Shown here: positions 1 through 9,277 of the stretch, piece by piece
How the letters are laid out: each line of letters opens with the position of its first letter
Numbering within the stretch: the stretch's first letter is position 1
Origin: Acidobacteriaceae bacterium
Lineage (GTDB): Bacteria; Acidobacteriota; Terriglobia; Bryobacterales; Bryobacteraceae
Assembly: GCA_019240475.1 (NCBI GenBank)
Contig: JAFAYI010000029.1
Location: forward strand, 464,911-528,910
Direction of reading: 5' to 3'
Length of the DNA stretch: 64,000 nt
Position numbers and translations under genes: made by a program
Notes under the pieces: generated by a model
The model's input: the letters and a program-made list of their open reading frames with translations, nothing else
What the model was told of the DNA's origin: nothing
The model's database searches: none

Positions 1-125
1 CCAGTATGCTTTACCTCGACGGCGCCGAAGTCGATTACGTCGAAACCTTGGAGGGTTCCGGGTTCAAGTTCAACAATCCGCATGTGAAGTCCACCTGCGG
101 CTGCGGCAGCAGCTTCAGCGCCTAA
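1..125 (+). CDS. A-type iron-sulfur carrier (IscA/ErpA/HesB family), C-terminal end
   Basis: This is the last 40 codons of a gene that begins left of the window; the frame is open from base 3 and stops with TAA at 123-125. The visible tail contains the sequence [11 protein letters not shown], the conserved Cys-Gly-Cys ending of A-type carriers, preceded by [11 protein letters not shown], a hallmark stretch of the family. In this family the paired C-terminal cysteines, with an upstream cysteine outside the window, bind an Fe-S cluster for transfer to apoproteins. Whether it is IscA or ErpA cannot be decided from the tail. Confidence 0.9.
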   Translation, partial: SMLYLDGAEVDYVETLEGSGFKFNNPHVKSTCGCGSSFSA

Positions 126-198
126 GGCGCGGCTACAGTACGCGTTTCCAATTCGGGCCGAAAGGGCGTGCGCTCTTCCGGCCCTTTCCGTCTCCTCC

Positions 199-1086
199 AT
201 GCGCGATCTGACCACCGAAGCCTCCAATCCTGCTTCCGCAGCCATCGACTCGCTCCCCACCATCGAGATGTTGCAGGTCATCAACGCGGCCGATCAAGAG
301 GTCGCCCCGGCGGTTGCGCGCCAGCTTCCGAACATAGCCGCGGCCGTTGACGCCATCGTGGCCCGCTTCGAAGCGGCAGGCCGTCTCTTCTATCTGGGCG
401 CCGGCACTTCGGGCCGCCTCGGCGTGCTCGACGCATCGGAATGTCCTCCTACCTTCCAAACGCCCCCGGAACTCGTGCAAGGCCTCATCGCCGGCGGAGA
501 CCACGCCCTCCGGCATGCGATCGAGCGCGCCGAGGACGATCCCGAACAAGGCAAACAGGATCTGATCGCCCGCGGCTTCAGCCCGCGCGATGCACTGGTC
601 GGCATCGCAGCCAGCGGCCGCACGCCCTATGTTCTTGGCGGCATCGATTATGCCCGCGGCCTCAGAGCGCTCACCATCGGCCTGAGCTGCACGCCCCGCT
701 CGGAGCTAGCCGAAAAGTCCGAGATCCCCATCACTCCGGTTCCTGGCCCGGAGATCGTCACCGGCTCCACTCGCATGCGCGCCGGCACCGCAACCAAGCT
801 TGTGCTGAACATGATCAGCACCGGCGTCATGATCCGCCTTGGTTACGTCTTCGGGAACCTCATGGTGAACGTGCAGCCCACTAATTCGAAGCTGGCCGAC
901 CGCGCCCGCCGCATCGTCTCAACCGTCGCGGAAGTCTCTTACGAACAGGCCTCTTCGCTTCTCGATCGCGCCGGCTCCGTGCGTCTCGCCATTCTCATGC
1001 ACAAATGCAAGCTTTCGAAATCCGAAGCCGAAATCCGTCTGGCCGCCGCCCACGGCAGTCTCCGCCGCGCGCTCGAAATACTCTAA
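199..1086 (+). CDS. murQ: N-acetylmuramic acid 6-phosphate etherase MurQ
   Basis: This cytoplasmic SIS-domain enzyme cleaves the lactyl ether of MurNAc-6-phosphate to give GlcNAc-6-phosphate and D-lactate in peptidoglycan recycling. The 295-residue length matches the family (about 300). The SIS sugar-phosphate motif GAGTSGRLG is at residues 67-75, followed by ECPPTF (81-86), whose Glu is the expected catalytic acid; a second conserved acid sits in AEDDPEQG near residue 112. The C-terminal third has the helical region with the LAAAHGSLRRAL ending. It converges with the tannase gene, leaving one base between the stop codons. No other recycling genes are nearby. Confidence 0.95.
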   Translation: MRDLTTEASNPASAAIDSLPTIEMLQVINAADQEVAPAVARQLPNIAAAVDAIVARFEAAGRLFYLGAGTSGRLGVLDASECPPTFQTPPELVQGLIAGGDHALRHAIERAEDDPEQGKQDLIARGFSPRDALVGIAASGRTPYVLGGIDYARGLRALTIGLSCTPRSELAEKSEIPITPVPGPEIVTGSTRMRAGTATKLVLNMISTGVMIRLGYVFGNLMVNVQPTNSKLADRARRIVSTVAEVSYEQASSLLDRAGSVRLAILMHKCKLSKSEAEIRLAAAHGSLRRALEIL

Positions 1087-1087
1087 C

Positions 1088-2665
1088 TTACTTCGGCGCT
1101 TCGCACGAGAAGCTCGCGGAATCGCTCGTATCCCCGGTACCTTTGTATCTGGCAATCTCGGGATACGCGCAAAGCGGCCGCGTCATCACGGCTTTCCCGT
1201 CCGCATATTTCGTCGCGATAATCTCGTCCGGCGCTGTTCCCTTCTCCACCCACTCCTCCAGCGCCGAATAGATCCCATGACTCGGACCCTTCGCCGTCGT
1301 CGTGCCTAACTGTCCAAACACCGTCGCGCCTGGCCCGCCGATGCAATGCTGCATGCCGGGGACCATATATAAGCGGAGAAAGCTTTGGCTCTGCTGCTGG
1401 CCCATCGCCGACATCACGCTCTTGTAGTAATCGATCGTGAACGACGGTGGAATGCCCGGATCGTTCCATCCGTGATAGAGAATCAACTTTCCGCCTCGCG
1501 CCGCGAAGCGGTGCAGATCGGGATTGGTGGCGTCCAACTGGCTCGCCGTCTTCCGCTCCGCCGCCTTCTTGGCCGCCCCCACATCCGCCGTCAGAACGTT
1601 CCAAGACGGATCTTCGAAGACCATGTAGCGGAAATAGTTCTCCACATATCCCACGCCATAGCTTTCTCCCGGTCCCGGCCCCAGTATCCATGTGGACCAG
1701 CCTTGCGGCCCCGTCTCGCCGCCTGGCATGTAGCCCGGAAACAGCCCGCTGCCGCGCCCGCCTTCTACCCCCCTATACAGCACCTTCAGCGTGGCAGCCT
1801 GCGCAGTGGTCAGGCAATCACGCGACTCGGCCCCTTTGCACAGCATCTCCGTGGGGTCGAAATGGCAATTCATCGGATCGTTGATGATTCCGTCCTTCAC
1901 CCCGTCTTGGGCGTCGCACGCCTGCAGCACGGCCGCGCCGATCGCCGGAACTTTGAAACTCGAAATGTAGGACGCCGGATTTCCATAAATCCGCTGCGCC
2001 GCCTCCACCCCACTCGACACCAGATCGGTCCACGCATACGCCGGCGCTCCCGCTAGAATCCCGTCGTAGTCTTCCGGGAACCGCTGCGCCTCCATCAACG
2101 CCTCGCGGCCGCCATCCGAGCAGCTATCGAAATACGAATGCTCCGCTCCCCGCCCGTAGAACTCCGCGATGATCTTCTTCGCGATCTCAGCCGTCTCATG
2201 CACCGCCCGATAACCGAAGTCGGTCACCTTCTCCGGATGTTTGTAAGCCCACGAAGCATCCGTCGCCTCTCCTTGGTGGCCCGTGTCCGTCGCCGCCGTC
2301 GCGTAGTTCCTTCTCAAATCTCCGCCCAGTGTTCGGTAATCGATCGCGCCCGCGAAGCCCCCATTGCCCACGCCCAGAAACTTGCCGTTCCAGCCCTCGG
2401 CCGGCATCCACACCTCGAACCGAATATAGGAATCGCTCGTGGGCCGCATCACACCCGCGACACGGCAAAACGCCGGAAGCTTGTCGAGCGCGTCTCCTTC
2501 AGGCGGAGTGAACCCTCCCGCCGGATTCGCTTCCGCGACCGTGATGGTTGTGTTCGCCAGCGCCAAGCCCGACAGCCGTTCACATTTCGTTGTTTCCGCC
2601 CCAAGCGAGGCCGCGCTCGCGATCAGCAGAACTGCCAATAAAGCCGTATGCATTCCAGTTCGCAT
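1088..2665 (-). CDS. Secreted tannase/feruloyl esterase family protein
   Basis: The product has 525 residues with an N-terminal signal peptide (hydrophobic stretch about 6-22, ending near LGAE). Members of this alpha/beta-hydrolase family cleave ester bonds of gallates, feruloylated polysaccharides or related aromatic esters. The nucleophile motif CSDGG is at residues 182-186 (Ser183), the acid is in the YHGWNDPG block, and the base is in PGMQHC near the C-terminus. The two cysteines next to Ser and His are the disulfide pair that joins these loops in the family. The start ATG follows a weak AGG at 2674-2676. Substrate specificity cannot be read from the sequence. It probably acts in the periplasm or outside the cell on plant-derived esters. 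Confidence 0.85.
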   Translation of the reverse strand: MRTGMHTALLAVLLIASAASLGAETTKCERLSGLALANTTITVAEANPAGGFTPPEGDALDKLPAFCRVAGVMRPTSDSYIRFEVWMPAEGWNGKFLGVGNGGFAGAIDYRTLGGDLRRNYATAATDTGHQGEATDASWAYKHPEKVTDFGYRAVHETAEIAKKIIAEFYGRGAEHSYFDSCSDGGREALMEAQRFPEDYDGILAGAPAYAWTDLVSSGVEAAQRIYGNPASYISSFKVPAIGAAVLQACDAQDGVKDGIINDPMNCHFDPTEMLCKGAESRDCLTTAQAATLKVLYRGVEGGRGSGLFPGYMPGGETGPQGWSTWILGPGPGESYGVGYVENYFRYMVFEDPSWNVLTADVGAAKKAAERKTASQLDATNPDLHRFAARGGKLILYHGWNDPGIPPSFTIDYYKSVMSAMGQQQSQSFLRLYMVPGMQHCIGGPGATVFGQLGTTTAKGPSHGIYSALEEWVEKGTAPDEIIATKYADGKAVMTRPLCAYPEIARYKGTGDTSDSASFSCEAPK

Positions 2666-2770
2666 AACCGACCTGAATCATATCAGGCGTAATTACATGG
2701 CACAGAAACTGCTTGCCGGATGTATACTGTCCGGGTTCCACTAACAAAATTGATTACGACTGGAGACTAA

Positions 2771-5700
2771 ATGTCTGTAAGATTGCAGCAATCACTAACA
2801 GTGTGCTCACTTACTATATTCACGCTTACGCTTCCCCATGCGGCAGCGTTTGCACAAGTTATCCCAAAAGATAAGCAGGAACGTGCAGCTATCCCAAAGA
2901 GCCACGATTTTGTAAAAGTACTGAAACCCGCCACCATCACAAACGACACTTTCACAAACGGCGGCGGCACGGGTCTGTGGGGTACGACGGGAAATTGGTC
3001 CGCCGGCCTGCCGACCAGCAGTAACAATGTTCTGATTACGGGAAGCGGCGGCGCTGCCGCCGTCACGCAGAATGTCGTGGCAACTATTAACAACCTCACC
3101 GTAGGCGCCGGCGACACTTGGACGCTTAGCAACGGAGAATCTCTTACCCTCGACGGCAGCTCCATCAGCAACGCCGGCAAAATGGTCATGAATTCGACCG
3201 GAAGCGGCACGTCGATTGTTATTAATAGCCCTAGCCTGACGCTGACCGGAACACTTAGCCTTTCAAACAGCGCGGACAATTTCATCTACGGTGAAGCCTA
3301 CACAGACCGCTTGATCAACCAGGGGACCATCCAGGGCGGCGGCAACATCGGCGATAACCAGATGACACTCGTCAACTCCGGCGCCATCAACGCCAATGCA
3401 TCGGCTGGCCTGACGGTCGACGCCAACGGTGGCGCAAGCAACACTGGCACGATGGAGGCCACCGCCGGCGATAAGATGACCATCGCCAACACGACTGTCT
3501 ATAACACTGGCGGCACGCTCGCCGCCAGCGGTACTGGCAGCGTTCTGCTGTTATCTAACTCGAACGTGTACGGCGGCACAGTCTCCCTCACAGGCGCTTC
3601 CACGCTCCAGCTAAGCAACAGCACGATCCAGTTCGGCGACACCGTCAACAGTAGCTCTACCGGAACCATCGAAGCCGTCGGATTTACGACCAATACTATC
3701 GGCGGCACAATCAGCAACCCGTCCGGCGGCATTCTGAAGCTTGACAATGGCGCCGTCCTGAACCTCCAAAGCGGGACTTATCCCACGTTGGGAACCGTGC
3801 AGCTAAATTCAACCGGCAATGGAACTTCCCTCATCGTGAACGGCGGAGTTACACTCAGCGGCGGGTCCGTCACTCTTTCGAATAACGCCAACAATTACAT
3901 CTACGGCGGCTCCTATACAGACACCCTCACCAACGCCGAAACCATCACCGGCGCCGGGCATCTCGGGGACAACCAGATGGCTCTGGTGAACTCCGGAACC
4001 ATCGACGCCAATGCTTCCGCCGGCATGACCCTCGATGCCAATGGCGGCGCCGCCAACACCGGAACTATCGAAGCAGTCTCCGGCGCGACACTCGACATAG
4101 CCAACACCACCGTCGCCAATACCGGCGGGACCATCTCCGCAAATGCCAGCACTCTCGAGCTATCCAATTCCACGGTCAACGGCGGCACGGTCACTCTGAC
4201 CGGCGCCTCCGATCTACAACTAAGCGGCGCCACGGTTCAAGGCGGCACGCTGACCAACAGTTCCACCGGAACCATCGAAGCGATCGGTTTCACCACCAAC
4301 ACGCTCGGAGGCGCCATAAACAACCCGTCCGGCGGCATACTCAAGCTCGACAACGGAAGCGTGCTGAACCTGCAAAGCGGAAGCTATCCGACTCTGGGGA
4401 CAGTCCAGATAAACTCCACCGGCAACAACACAGAACTCGTGTTGAACGGAGGCGTCACGCTCAGCGGCGGCAGCATCACGATGTCCAACAATGCCGCGAA
4501 CTATATCTTCGGCGGTTCCTCGACCGACACGCTGACCAATCAGGAGACCATTACCGGCTCCGGCCAGATCGGCTCGAACCAGATGACGCTCATCAACTCC
4601 GGCACGATTAATGCAAACGGCTCGGCCGGCATGACCATCGAGCCGAACGGCGGCACGGCGAACACTGGAACGATCGAAGCCACCAACGGCTCCAATCTCG
4701 TTCTATCGAACACGACAGTCGCCAACGCCGGCGGCGCTATCTCCGCCAACGCCAGCACTCTCAAAGTATCGAACTCTACCGTAAACGGCGGCTCGCTTAC
4801 TCTCACCGGAGCTTCTACTCTCCAGCTGAACGGCGCCACCGTTCAGGGCGGCACGCTCACCAACAGTTCCACTGGAACTATTGAAGCGCTGTCGTTCACG
4901 ACCAACACGCTCGGGGGCGCCATCAGCAACCCGTCCGGCGGCCTGCTCCAGATCCAGAACGGCGCCGTGCTCAACCTTCAGGCCGGAAGCTACTCCAGCT
5001 TGGGCGCCGTGCAATTGAACTCGACCGGTAACACGACCGAATTCGTCTTGAACGGCAGTGTCACCCTTAGCGGGGGCGGCGTGACGCTTTCCAACAACGC
5101 GGCGAATTACATCTTCGGCTCTTCGGCGGTCGACGTTCTAACCAACCAGGAAACCATTTCCGGCGCAGGCGTCATCGGGGACCGCCAGATGACTCTGATC
5201 AATTCCGGGACCATCGACGCTACAGGCTCAGCCGGCCTGACCATCTCGCCCAACGGCGGCACAACCAATGCGGGAACCATCGAAGCCTCCGCCGGAAGCC
5301 CGCTCACCATCGGCTACACCACTGTCAACAACAAAGGCGGGACCATTTCCGCGGCCGCGACTACGCTTGAGGTCACTTCCTCCACGATTAACAGCGGCGC
5401 GGTTACGTTGACCGGCGCGTCCGATCTTCAACTAAACGGCAGCACTATCCAGGGCGGCACGTTGACGAACAGCTCGACCGGCACAATCGAGGCGCTCGGC
5501 TTCACTACCAACACCATCGGCGGGACCATCAGCAATCCCTCCGGCGGCGTGCTCAAGCTGGATAACGGCGCGGTCCTGCATCTGGAGAACGGCGCCTATC
5601 CGACGCTCGGCGCAGTCCAAATTAACTCGACCGGCAACGCAACCGAACTCATCGTTAATGCGAACGCAACTTTGAGCGCCGGCAGCGTCACGCTCTCGAA

Positions 5701-7759
5701 CAATCCCAATAACTACATCTTCGGCAGCGCATCCGGCGACACGCTGACCAACCAGGAGACGATCTCGGGCGCAGGCACCATCGGAGACCGCCAGATGACT
5801 CTGATCAACTCGGGCACCATCAATTCCAACGCGTCCTCCGGCATGACCATCTCGCCCAACGGTGGAACCACCAACACCGGCACAATCGAAGCCACGCTCG
5901 GCAGTCCGCTTACCATCGGCTACACCACCGTCAACAATACCGGGGGCGCCATTTCCGCCAACGCGAGCAGCCTAGAGCTCACCAGCTCGACCGTCAACGG
6001 CGGCGCCATTACCCTCACGGGCGCTTCCACATTGCAATTGAACGGCAGCACCATTCAAGGCGGCACGCTGACGAACAGCTCAACCGGCAACATCCAAGTG
6101 CTCGGCTTCACCACCAACACGCTTGGCGGCACGGTCAACAATCCCGCCGGCGGCCTGCTCAACATTCAAAACGGCGCCGTTCTCAATCTTCAGAACGGAA
6201 CATATCCCACGCTCGGCGCAGTCCAGCTCAACTCCACCGGGAACGCGACAGAGCTGGTCCTCAACGGCAGCGCCACGCTGAGCGGAGGCAGCGTCACTCT
6301 TTCGAACAATCCCAACAACTACATCTTTGGCAACGCATCTGGCGACACTCTCACGAACGCCGAAACCATCTCGGGCGCGGGCAACATCGGCGACGGCCGC
6401 ATGACGCTTGTGAACTCAGGGACCATCAACGCCAATCAATCCAACCCGCTGTTGGTTCAAATCAACGGGTTGACCAATAACGGAACGCTCCAAGTGGCGA
6501 GCGGCAGTACGCTGCACGTCGAAGGCGGCGTCTTCAGCAACTTCAATCCGATTACCAACACCCTGACCGGCGGCGCGTATAACACCAGCGGCACGCTCGA
6601 AATCGACAACCTCGGCAGCGCAGGCGGCGAAATCGTGACGAATGCAGCCAACATTGTTCTAAACGGCGCCTCCGCGACCTTCGTCGATTCAGGAAGCAAG
6701 AGCGTCCTCACGAATCTCGCCACCAACACAGCCAGCGGCGGCTTCACCCTCAGCGGCGGCGCCAAATTCACGACCGCCGGAAATTTCACCAACAGCGGCA
6801 TCCTCACCATCGGCACAGGCAGTACGCTTACCTTGGGCGGCGCCGGCAGCTACACGCAAACGGCCGGCACGACGACCGATAACGGCACGCTCGCCCTTTC
6901 CTCGTCCGGCAAAGTGACTCTCACGGGCGGTTCGCTCTTCGGCCAGGGCAGCGTCACTGGCGCGCTCGCTTCCAGCGCCACCGTGAATCCCGGCAGCTCC
7001 GCCACCTCCACGGGCATCCTCACCGAAACCGGCGCGTATAGTCAAAACTCAACCGGCTCGCTCAACGTCCTGCTCTCCGGGACCACGGCGGGAACCAGCT
7101 ACGACCAGTTGAATCCCAGCACCGCCAGCCTCAATGGCACATTGAACATCAAGCTCGCGAGCGGCTATGTGCCGGCCGTAGGAAACACGTTCAAGATCAT
7201 GAACTTCACCTCCGAAACCGGCTCCTTCGCAACCGTAAACGGCTTGCCCATCAACTCCACCGAGCACTTCACCATCACCTATCAAACAAGCGACGTCCTG
7301 CTGACTGTCGTCTCCGGCGCCGCAAGCACGAATCCACTTCGCCCTGGCATCCGAATGGGCCCCCAGGGTTCCGAATCTGCCGTCCGAACTCCGGCTGCTT
7401 CACTAGCCACCGTCAGCTTCGCTACGCCTCTCGAAACGCCCGCCAATCGCAGGCCCTTGTTGAGCCCGCGCGCGATTCCCGCCCTCGCTTTCCGCGACTC
7501 GGCGGCCGCGATCGCGATGCCCAACTTCCGCTCCGCCGCTACGCCTCCCGCATCCTATGCCACACGTTCCTCGGCGCCCATGCTCCCGCGCGGCGTCGAA
7601 GGCCGGCGCGTCACCCCGCGCAACCTTCTCGCTTATAACCTGAATGTGTTTTCGCTCTTCACCGGTGATCGCGGCGCCGCTTTCCACGAAATGTGGAAGC
7701 AGCCCGGCAACCCGGCCGCTCCCAGCTTCGGCGCCCTGATGTATACCGGCAGCCACTGA
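2771..7759 (+). CDS. Giant secreted beta-strand-repeat protein (adhesin/autotransporter-passenger-like)
   Basis: The product has 1662 residues. A signal peptide (about 1-28, ending AAAFAQ) is followed by a GNWSAGLP segment common at the start of autotransporter-like passengers. Residues of about 100-1230 are six related blocks rich in Gly, Ser, Thr and Asn with motifs such as NSSTGTIEA, LNSTGN and NSGTI, which suggests a right-handed beta-helix. The block period is almost invariant at 606 bp (see the repeat entry). Residues 1300-1515 carry a passenger-type end (LNGTLNIKL, FKIMNF). The last 145 residues are Ala/Pro/Arg-rich. I see no beta-barrel, PEP-CTERM or LPxTG anchor, so secretion and attachment are unexplained. 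The start is supported by GGAG at 2761-2764. A surface adhesion or matrix role is inferred. Confidence 0.8.
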   Translation: MSVRLQQSLTVCSLTIFTLTLPHAAAFAQVIPKDKQERAAIPKSHDFVKVLKPATITNDTFTNGGGTGLWGTTGNWSAGLPTSSNNVLITGSGGAAAVTQNVVATINNLTVGAGDTWTLSNGESLTLDGSSISNAGKMVMNSTGSGTSIVINSPSLTLTGTLSLSNSADNFIYGEAYTDRLINQGTIQGGGNIGDNQMTLVNSGAINANASAGLTVDANGGASNTGTMEATAGDKMTIANTTVYNTGGTLAASGTGSVLLLSNSNVYGGTVSLTGASTLQLSNSTIQFGDTVNSSSTGTIEAVGFTTNTIGGTISNPSGGILKLDNGAVLNLQSGTYPTLGTVQLNSTGNGTSLIVNGGVTLSGGSVTLSNNANNYIYGGSYTDTLTNAETITGAGHLGDNQMALVNSGTIDANASAGMTLDANGGAANTGTIEAVSGATLDIANTTVANTGGTISANASTLELSNSTVNGGTVTLTGASDLQLSGATVQGGTLTNSSTGTIEAIGFTTNTLGGAINNPSGGILKLDNGSVLNLQSGSYPTLGTVQINSTGNNTELVLNGGVTLSGGSITMSNNAANYIFGGSSTDTLTNQETITGSGQIGSNQMTLINSGTINANGSAGMTIEPNGGTANTGTIEATNGSNLVLSNTTVANAGGAISANASTLKVSNSTVNGGSLTLTGASTLQLNGATVQGGTLTNSSTGTIEALSFTTNTLGGAISNPSGGLLQIQNGAVLNLQAGSYSSLGAVQLNSTGNTTEFVLNGSVTLSGGGVTLSNNAANYIFGSSAVDVLTNQETISGAGVIGDRQMTLINSGTIDATGSAGLTISPNGGTTNAGTIEASAGSPLTIGYTTVNNKGGTISAAATTLEVTSSTINSGAVTLTGASDLQLNGSTIQGGTLTNSSTGTIEALGFTTNTIGGTISNPSGGVLKLDNGAVLHLENGAYPTLGAVQINSTGNATELIVNANATLSAGSVTLSNNPNNYIFGSASGDTLTNQETISGAGTIGDRQMTLINSGTINSNASSGMTISPNGGTTNTGTIEATLGSPLTIGYTTVNNTGGAISANASSLELTSSTVNGGAITLTGASTLQLNGSTIQGGTLTNSSTGNIQVLGFTTNTLGGTVNNPAGGLLNIQNGAVLNLQNGTYPTLGAVQLNSTGNATELVLNGSATLSGGSVTLSNNPNNYIFGNASGDTLTNAETISGAGNIGDGRMTLVNSGTINANQSNPLLVQINGLTNNGTLQVASGSTLHVEGGVFSNFNPITNTLTGGAYNTSGTLEIDNLGSAGGEIVTNAANIVLNGASATFVDSGSKSVLTNLATNTASGGFTLSGGAKFTTAGNFTNSGILTIGTGSTLTLGGAGSYTQTAGTTTDNGTLALSSSGKVTLTGGSLFGQGSVTGALASSATVNPGSSATSTGILTETGAYSQNSTGSLNVLLSGTTAGTSYDQLNPSTASLNGTLNIKLASGYVPAVGNTFKIMNFTSETGSFATVNGLPINSTEHFTITYQTSDVLLTVVSGAASTNPLRPGIRMGPQGSESAVRTPAASLATVSFATPLETPANRRPLLSPRAIPALAFRDSAAAIAMPNFRSAATPPASYATRSSAPMLPRGVEGRRVTPRNLLAYNLNVFSLFTGDRGAAFHEMWKQPGNPAAPSFGALMYTGSH
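3120..6470 (+). repeat. Coding tandem repeats, about 606 bp (202 codons) per unit
   Basis: The GTI/NIEA-type block (codon for Gly of STG-T-IEA) starts at 3662, 4268, 4874, 5480 and 6086, giving four successive spacings of exactly 606 bp. A second marker, the ATG of the QM(T/A)LxNSG block, falls at 3362, 3977, 4583, 5189, 5795 and 6401: the first spacing is 615 and the next four are 606. Nucleotide identity between units is clearly incomplete, so the constant length is not just very recent duplication. The repeat lies wholly inside the giant secreted protein gene. Confidence 0.9.
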
Positions 7760-7769
7760 CGAAGGAACC

Positions 7770-7795
7770 TGGCCCGGCGGCCGCTCGCCGGGCCA
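7770..7795 (+). terminator. Strong hairpin after the repeat-protein gene
   Basis: Perfect 10-bp arms TGGCCCGGCG (7770-7779) and CGCCGGGCCA (7786-7795) enclose a 6-nt loop, 11 nt after the stop codon. The downstream sequence is only moderately T-rich, so this is a probable rather than canonical Rho-independent terminator. Confidence 0.7.
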
Positions 7796-7854
7796 CACAT
7801 TCGCTCTTACTCCGATAGATTCGCACGATAAGTAGACTAAGCGGCTGGTCTACA

Positions 7855-8772
7855 GTGAACACGCGTCGATTCCTGCTTCTTTCTGTGTGCGCGGTGATAT
7901 GCGCGTGGAGTCTCCAGGTTATCTTCCGCAGCCTCGAACAAGCCTCGCCCATCACGCGATACGCCGTCTCCCCCGGCGCGCGCGTTTCCGCAGCCGCCCG
8001 TGCGCTGCGCCCCAACTATCCCTACTCGGTGATTGCCGGAGGCGCTTACTCGCCCGCGGAGTTGCGCTATGCCAATGACCGCGAGTCCCTGGTTCGCCGC
8101 CACTACGCGGATTTCGACATCCATAACGCGCGCCTGGTGGTGCTGAACACGAATCGCTACCAATACGTCTCCTATCGTTTGAACGACCACATCTTCTGGA
8201 CACGCCATCGCCTGCTGATTCCAAGAGGCGAAGTCTTGCTGACCGACGGACGCAATTACGCCCGCACTCGCTGTGGCAACCGGCTGTCGAACTCGGCAGC
8301 GCCCGAAACCACGCCATTGCAGCCCGCCGACAGCCTGCTCGCTCTGCCTACGTTCCGGCCGGAGATGCTCGCGAAGACTTCCCTCCAACTCGCGCCCGCG
8401 CCCCCTCCCGGCGAGTTGGAGCAAGCCTATCCTCAACTGCCCTTCGAATCTCCGCGCCTTGCGCCCTATCTTCCGACCGGCGTAGAAGCGTCTCTGCCCA
8501 TGCCGGAAAGCTGGCCCGAATCCGATACGCCTTCGCCTATCGCCGCCATCTCGCCCGCCTTTCCAACGCCCGCTTCGCCCGTCTTCGAAACCCCCGCGCC
8601 GCCCGTCGCTAAATCCGTAACTCCGGCGTCTCCGGTTCTCAAAGCCGAGGTTCCCGAGCCCGGCAGCTTGCTGTTATTCGGAATCGTGCTCTGTCTTTCC
8701 GGTTGGCTGCTGGGCCGTATGGCGCGCGCCAGCCGCAAAGCCGATGACCGCTCTACAAAAGATGAAAAGTAA
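7855..8772 (+). CDS. PEP-CTERM-tailed, proline-rich surface protein
   Basis: The product has 305 residues and a GTG start. An N-terminal hydrophobic stretch (about 5-24) serves as signal or anchor. Residues of about 30-130 form a compact globular part, and about 140-265 are Pro/Ala/Ser-rich with repeated TPASPV-like strings. The C-terminus is a clear PEP-CTERM sorting signal: VPEPGS at 266-271, a hydrophobic helix, then a basic tail (RMARASRK). In known systems exosortase recognises this tail and processes the protein at the inner membrane for export; no exosortase gene is in this window. The function of the globular part is unknown. The 3' end overlaps the convergent TonB-domain gene by 20 bp. 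No Shine-Dalgarno sequence is obvious before the start. Confidence 0.75.
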   Translation: MNTRRFLLLSVCAVICAWSLQVIFRSLEQASPITRYAVSPGARVSAAARALRPNYPYSVIAGGAYSPAELRYANDRESLVRRHYADFDIHNARLVVLNTNRYQYVSYRLNDHIFWTRHRLLIPRGEVLLTDGRNYARTRCGNRLSNSAAPETTPLQPADSLLALPTFRPEMLAKTSLQLAPAPPPGELEQAYPQLPFESPRLAPYLPTGVEASLPMPESWPESDTPSPIAAISPAFPTPASPVFETPAPPVAKSVTPASPVLKAEVPEPGSLLLFGIVLCLSGWLLGRMARASRKADDRSTKDEK

Positions 8773-9193
8773 CTTCCACGTTCACTCGAACGTTCACCGG
8801 TTGCCCGGCTTTGGTGCCCGGCTCGAACTTCCACTGCTTCACGGCATCGAGCGCGGTCTGGTCCTCTTTCGCATTTAATCCGCTGGTCACTCGAAGGCTC
8901 GTCGCCACGCCCTCTCTCGTAATCACGGTGGAGATTTTCACGGTCCCCTCCACGTACGCTTCCTTCGAAGACGGAGAGAAATCCGGCTCGACATAATGCA
9001 CCAGCTTTGGCGGCTTGACATCCCCGCCCGGCTCGTAGACGGCCTCTCGAGCCGCTTCGCCCTTGTCGTCTTTCCCGGACTTTTCGTCTGCTTGCGCGGT
9101 GGCGCCTGTCAGACCCGCCGCAACAATCGCGCGGAACATCCGTGCTGTAAATTCCCGTCGGCTTCTGCCCCGATTGCTTGTGTTTGGATACAC
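8753..9193 (-). CDS. Exported TonB C-terminal-domain protein
   Basis: I chose the GTG at 9193 because GGGAGGG lies 5 nt upstream; the product is then about 146 residues. The N-terminus holds a Tat-like signal (SRREFTARMF, then a hydrophobic run to TAQA). The mature part is a TonB C-terminal domain: VEPDFSPSSKEAYVEGTV, an internal ITREGVATSLRV strand, and the AVKQWKFEPGTKAGQPV signature. There is no proline-rich periplasm-spanning arm or classic membrane anchor, so it is not a canonical energy transducer. Short stand-alone TonB-C proteins like this are common in Acidobacteriota. The role could be partner binding in the periplasm. It is likely the last gene of the minus-strand group with the propeller and M23 genes. 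Confidence 0.75.
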   Translation of the reverse strand: MYPNTSNRGRSRREFTARMFRAIVAAGLTGATAQADEKSGKDDKGEAAREAVYEPGGDVKPPKLVHYVEPDFSPSSKEAYVEGTVKISTVITREGVATSLRVTSGLNAKEDQTALDAVKQWKFEPGTKAGQPVNVRVNVEVTFHLL

Positions 9194-9277
9194 TCCACCC
9201 TCCCAAAGCAAGCGAGTGTTTGAAGAGACGAAACGGCTCGCCCCGAGGTTTCAGGGCCGCCGCGGAAATTACCGATC

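Noticed and set aside
3120..6470. CRISPR-like or satellite array
   Set aside because: The units are 606 bp, coding and in frame throughout. There is no short repeat/spacer pattern.
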